A DNA stretch of 18,204 nt from contig CAYUCW010000043.1 of assembly GCA_964443435.1 (NCBI GenBank), positions 1 through 18,204 on the forward strand. The letters are read 5' to 3'. The notes below the pieces were generated by a model. The model ran no database searches and was not told the origin of the DNA. It saw only the letters and a program-made list of their open reading frames with translations. Below, piece after piece: positions 15,905 to 18,204 of the stretch; the stretch's first letter is position 1; every line of letters begins with the position of its first letter. Source of the stretch: Pseudaquidulcibacter sp964443435 (GTDB lineage: Bacteria; Pseudomonadota; Alphaproteobacteria; Caulobacterales; Aquidulcibacteraceae). The translations under genes and the position numbers were made by a program.

Positions 15905-16794
15905 TGGATTGGGACAAATTACGAACATTTCATGCCGCTGCTGAAACCGGCTCATTAACTGCTGCTGCCGAAAAAGTTGGGCTTTCACAATCTGCTGTAT
16001 CAAGACAAATTGCGGCACTTGAAGATGATTTAGGCGTACCGCTTTTCCATCGTCATGCGCGCGGCCTTATTCTTACTGGCCCTGGTAAAGTATTACAACA
16101 ATCAACCGGTCAAATGGCGACAATTGCCGCCGTCGCTGAATCAAACCTTAAAGATGCACGTGATAGACCGCAAGGTGAGCTTTTAATAACTGCGCCAATT
16201 GGTTTCGGATCTACTTGGCTTGCACCAAGACTTGGCGGCTTTTTGGATGAATATCCAGACGTTACTTTACGCCTTATGCTTGATGATAGAGAGCTTGATT
16301 TAACAACCCTTGAAGCCGAATGCGCCGTAAGATTATGGCAGGCAACACACGCGGATTTAATTCAACGCAAGCTGTTTTCTGTGAAAACTTCATTATATGC
16401 ATCTTTAAATTATATTGCCGAAAATGGTGAACCTAAAAGTATAAATGATTTAGATAATCATAGAATAATTTCATATGGCGCAAAAGCCGCCGATGAAATG
16501 AAAGCACTTGATTTTGCGCTATTTTTAGGCCGTGAAGGTCAAAAACCAAGAGAGCCAAGTCTTTCAATTAATAATGTGACAGCGCTTGTTACTACTGTTA
16601 GTGCTGGGCTTGGGGTTGGCGGATTGCCTGATTATTTAGCGTCTAAAGAAAAAAATCTTAAACGTATTTTGCCTGAATATACGGGCCCTGATTTGGATGT
16701 ATATTTCATATATCCTGCGGATTTAAGACGTTCAAAACGTATTGCGGCATTCCGTCAATATTTGATTGAACAGGCCGCGACTTGGAATAAATAA
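15901..16794 (+). CDS. LysR-family regulator, LsrB/VtlR-like
   Basis: This 297-residue LysR protein has the N-terminal winged helix-turn-helix (MDWDKLRTFHAAAETGSLTA, then GLSQSAVSRQIAALEDDLGV, about 2-60). A linker helix and the two-lobed effector domain follow (about 92-297, from QGELLITAPIGFG). MDWDKLR and LFHRHARGLILT strongly resemble the LsrB/VtlR group of rhizobia and Brucella, envelope and oxidative-stress regulators; lsrB follows trxB in Sinorhizobium as here. Only one cysteine is present, Cys141 in LEAECAVRLW. Two tandem ATGs start the frame; the second (15904) gives the family-typical MDWDKLR start. Co-transcription with trxB is likely from the close spacing. Confidence 0.9.
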   Translation: MMDWDKLRTFHAAAETGSLTAAAEKVGLSQSAVSRQIAALEDDLGVPLFHRHARGLILTGPGKVLQQSTGQMATIAAVAESNLKDARDRPQGELLITAPIGFGSTWLAPRLGGFLDEYPDVTLRLMLDDRELDLTTLEAECAVRLWQATHADLIQRKLFSVKTSLYASLNYIAENGEPKSINDLDNHRIISYGAKAADEMKALDFALFLGREGQKPREPSLSINNVTALVTTVSAGLGVGGLPDYLASKEKNLKRILPEYTGPDLDVYFIYPADLRRSKRIAAFRQYLIEQAATWNK

Positions 16795-16830
16795 AAAATG
16801 GTGCGGTTTTCCCTGCACCATTTTTATTTT
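16794..16830. terminator. Bidirectional Rho-independent terminator between convergent genes
   Basis: AAAAATGGTGC (16794-16804) pairs perfectly with GCACCATTTTT (16815-16825) across a 10-base loop, followed by ATTTTT on the plus strand. The minus strand also shows a T run after the stem. It ends the carB-to-LysR direction and serves the leftward lectin gene whose stop is at 16846. Confidence 0.92.
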
Positions 16831-16845
16831 TGCTATTTAAAAATT

Positions 16846-17634
16846 TTATTCAATGATAAACAAGCCCGCTTTTTCACCAATGAAGAAATCAAAATTAGGT
16901 GGCAATATTTTGGTTTTGCCTTCTTTCATTGCTTCACCAATGGCACGGCCCGCTAAACCGCCTTCAAATTTTACATTCAAAACGCCAGCGCCACCAAAAA
17001 CTATTTGACCATTATTGGCACCTTTAATTGACTTATCTTCGTTAACTTCAAGCACTCTTCCGCCAGAGCCAGCCATATTGCCCATAAAAAACTCTGGCTT
17101 AAATGTAATCGCCTTAGTGCCAACATTAGTAGTTACAATTTGCGCAACGCCTTCACCCATAGCAACAGTTGGTGTTGCAATTGCAGGATAAAATTTTTGA
17201 TTTTCAGTAGCTGTACAATCCCATGCAATTACCCCAGTCCCGGGTTTTTTGCCAAAATTAAGTATATCTAAGCAATGACCCTCACCATTTTTCAGAGTTC
17301 CATTTTCTTCAAAACTCCATTTTTGTGATTTTGATTTACCACATTTTTTAGTGGTTATGGGATCACCTTTTCTATCACTTGTAAGACATTTATCGGATTG
17401 CATATTTCCTAAAATAATTTGACCACCATTTTCAGTCACAAAACGTAAATTTTGGTTTTCTTTGCCGTTGCACACATAAATTATCAGAGTATTATCGGCC
17501 TTTTTTACATCAAGGCACTGCCCCTGTGCAAAATATGACGCAATTGATGGTGTGCCTTTAATTTCTTGCGCGGCAAGTTTATCCGCAAATAAGAAACTTA
17601 ATCCAAGAATAATAAATTTAAATATATTTTTCAT
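16846..17634 (-). CDS. Secreted ricin-type beta-trefoil lectin-domain protein with an unassigned C-terminal region
   Basis: This 262-residue protein has a signal peptide (about 1-22: basic start, hydrophobic core IIILGLSFLF-like, LAAQ cleavage region). Residues 30-150 form three ricin-B repeats, each with a CLD/CLT cysteine, a second cysteine and a Q-x-W/F-type motif. These are Cys40/Cys55 with QNLRF, Cys83/Cys98 with Gln104-Trp106, and Cys121/Cys140 with Gln146-Phe148. This is a complete trefoil, suggesting carbohydrate binding outside the cytoplasm. Residues about 155-262 are glycine-rich and probably beta-structured (FMGNMAGSGGRVLEV, IVFGGAGVLNVKFEGGLAGR); I do not recognise the domain and see no catalytic motif. 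The start is supported by a strong GGGGAG ribosome binding site. It is monocistronic and leftward, with no link to neighbours seen. Confidence 0.82.
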   Translation of the reverse strand: MKNIFKFIILGLSFLFADKLAAQEIKGTPSIASYFAQGQCLDVKKADNTLIIYVCNGKENQNLRFVTENGGQIILGNMQSDKCLTSDRKGDPITTKKCGKSKSQKWSFEENGTLKNGEGHCLDILNFGKKPGTGVIAWDCTATENQKFYPAIATPTVAMGEGVAQIVTTNVGTKAITFKPEFFMGNMAGSGGRVLEVNEDKSIKGANNGQIVFGGAGVLNVKFEGGLAGRAIGEAMKEGKTKILPPNFDFFIGEKAGLFIIE

Positions 17635-17783
17635 TTCACTCCCCTTTTTCTTATAACTTATTTGTCTGACTTTATCTTGTCTAGTCTTTTTTCATACAAG
17701 ATTAAAATTTATTAATTTCAAGCCCCTTGTTTTGCCATATTTCAATCTTATCTATTAATCATAGTATTTAGATACTTACCGAA

Positions 17784-17843
17784 TACCTCCTCCCCCCCCT
17801 ATAGAGGTTAACTGGGGTCACTCTTTAGTGACCCCATTTTTTT
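17784..17843 (+). ncRNA. Candidate small RNA with C-rich anti-Shine-Dalgarno loop and its own terminator
   Basis: ACCTC (17785-17789) can pair with GAGGT (17804-17808), exposing a loop dominated by CTCCCCCCCC. Together they give the string CCTCCTCCC, which is complementary to Shine-Dalgarno sequences. A strong terminator follows immediately (17813-17843). No open reading frame precedes the terminator on this strand, so it should end a noncoding transcript. The layout resembles the alphaproteobacterial CCUCCUCCC-motif ('cuckoo') small RNAs such as the Rhodobacter CcsR group. The 5' end and promoter are not resolved; the transcript may begin further upstream, within 17700-17780. Confidence 0.4.
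17813..17843 (+). terminator. Strong Rho-independent terminator with no upstream gene on its strand
   Basis: TGGGGTCACT (17813-17822) pairs perfectly with AGTGACCCCA (17827-17836) around the loop CTTT, followed by seven T (17837-17843). The T run is only on the plus strand, so it does not serve the leftward lectin gene. Confidence 0.9.
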
Positions 17844-17945
17844 ATAAAAATTTTAGTCTATTAAGGTGGTGTGGTTGGAAGCTATAGTTAGACCACTGCA
17901 AGTCAAATCACCGAAGCCGAGCATCCGTTTGGTTATACTGGTCAT

Positions 17946-18049
17946 AATGAGCACCAAAAAGTTGCAGACTTTTTGGAATTTGCGAAGACAAAATAAAAAT
18001 GAGCACCAAAAAGTTGCAGACTTTTTGGAATTTGCGAAGACAAAATAAA
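17946..18049 (+). repeat. Perfect 2 x 52-bp tandem repeat, each unit with a palindrome, inserted in the RHS core
   Basis: Copies 17946-17997 and 17998-18049 are identical over all 52 bases and directly abutted. Each carries a 9-bp inverted repeat, CCAAAAAGT ... ACTTTTTGG, with a 5-base loop TGCAG (17954-17976 and 18006-18028). The array lies exactly between the RHS motifs GYTGH and YEAGL. The unit is not a multiple of three and carries an in-frame TAA. It resembles an inserted palindromic element that was later duplicated. Confidence 0.92.
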
Positions 18050-18114
18050 GCTATGAGGCTGGGCTTAATCTCTATTATTACCGCGCACGTTGGTATGACC
18101 CAGAGCTTGGCACG

Positions 18115-18184
18115 CTGCACTTACTTCTACGTTATTTTCAATCTCCCAGATTGAAAATTTGGCCTTGCCAATCACTTAGGAAGC
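18115..18184. repeat. Second palindromic insertion in the RHS core
   Basis: Between ELGT and LETDPIG of the RHS core lies about 70 bases of unrelated AT-rich sequence. It is centred on a perfect 11-bp inverted repeat: ATTTTCAATCT at 18134-18144 and AGATTGAAAAT at 18148-18158, with loop CCC. Its sequence differs from the 52-bp element. The boundaries are estimated from the RHS motif positions, allowing for one missing host codon. Confidence 0.6.
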
Positions 18185-18204
18185 CTCGAAACCGACCCTA
18201 TCGG

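Larger units (their letters stand above)
17866..18204 (+). pseudogene. Decayed RHS-repeat core fragment, interrupted by two insertions, continuing past the window
   Basis: Pieces of the conserved RHS/YD core occur in the right order but in different frames. A possible VWLEA-type piece starts near 17866. EAEHPFGYTGHN is at 17913-17948 (a TAG precedes it at 17889). YEAGLNLYYYRARWYDPELG is at 18052-18111, and LETDPIG is at 18185-18204. In intact RHS proteins these are nearly contiguous (fGYTGH-x-Y...LYYYRARWYDPELGxFLxTDPIG). Here 104-106 extra bases separate the first two and about 67-70 the last two, each shifting the frame by one; a TAA lies at 17994. The segment is GC-richer than its surroundings. 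RHS genes encode large secreted or contact-dependent toxin proteins. Only a C-terminal core remnant is visible and no start is present, so it is non-functional as seen. Confidence 0.7.

Noticed and set aside
17784..17800. Minus-strand GGAGGAGG-type sequence as a ribosome binding site for a leftward gene
   Set aside because: The ATGs that follow on the minus strand open frames of only a few codons before a stop.
17946..18049. CRISPR array
   Set aside because: Only two copies, directly abutted with no spacer and no cas genes; it is a tandem duplication.
17908..18120. Leftward open frame of 70 codons across the RHS remnant
   Set aside because: It arises from the tandem repeat read on the opposite strand; the plus strand carries ordered RHS motifs that explain the sequence better.
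1..18204. tRNA, rRNA or insertion-sequence transposase genes
   Set aside because: I saw no cloverleaf-like segments, ribosomal RNA sequence or transposase motifs on either strand.

Overview
The window comes from an AT-rich (about one third GC by eye) alphaproteobacterium. The housekeeping run carB, greA, an ELM1-family gene, trxB and a LsrB-like LysR gene is typical of that class. The ELM1 family is shared by Alphaproteobacteria and mitochondria, and TonB-receptor/flavin-halogenase sugar loci are common in Caulobacterales-like and related lineages. I cannot name the genus.

Layout. (1) 1-336 (-): 5' part of a MAPEG-family membrane protein that runs off the left edge. (2) 511-9792: a carbohydrate-utilisation island best read as a sucrose (sux-type) locus. 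It holds a LacI repressor (+) and a leftward TonB-dependent receptor, flavin-dependent 'tryptophan halogenase' and MFS transporter. It also holds a rightward GH13_4 amylosucrase/sucrose hydrolase and ROK fructokinase. The two arms diverge from a 267-bp regulatory region with two perfect GCAAACGTTTGC palindromes. Each palindrome supplies the -35 hexamer of one outward-facing promoter. Inferred flow: receptor across the outer membrane, MFS across the inner membrane, cytoplasmic sucrose cleavage, then phosphorylation of the released fructose. The halogenase's role is unknown.

(3) 9793-16825 (+): a GC-rich structured element, then carB, greA, ELM1-family gene, trxB, a possible 30-residue ORF and the LysR gene. 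A bidirectional terminator closes the run. No carA lies next to carB. (4) 16846-17634 (-): a secreted protein with a complete ricin-type beta-trefoil and a C-terminal part I do not recognise.

(5) 17635-18204: no intact gene. It contains a possible small RNA (a C-rich CCTCCTCCC-type loop followed by a strong terminator). It also contains a decayed RHS-repeat core fragment, interrupted at two conserved positions by separate palindromic insertions. One of these is a perfect 2 x 52-bp tandem repeat. This end is the most unusual part of the window and continues past its right edge.
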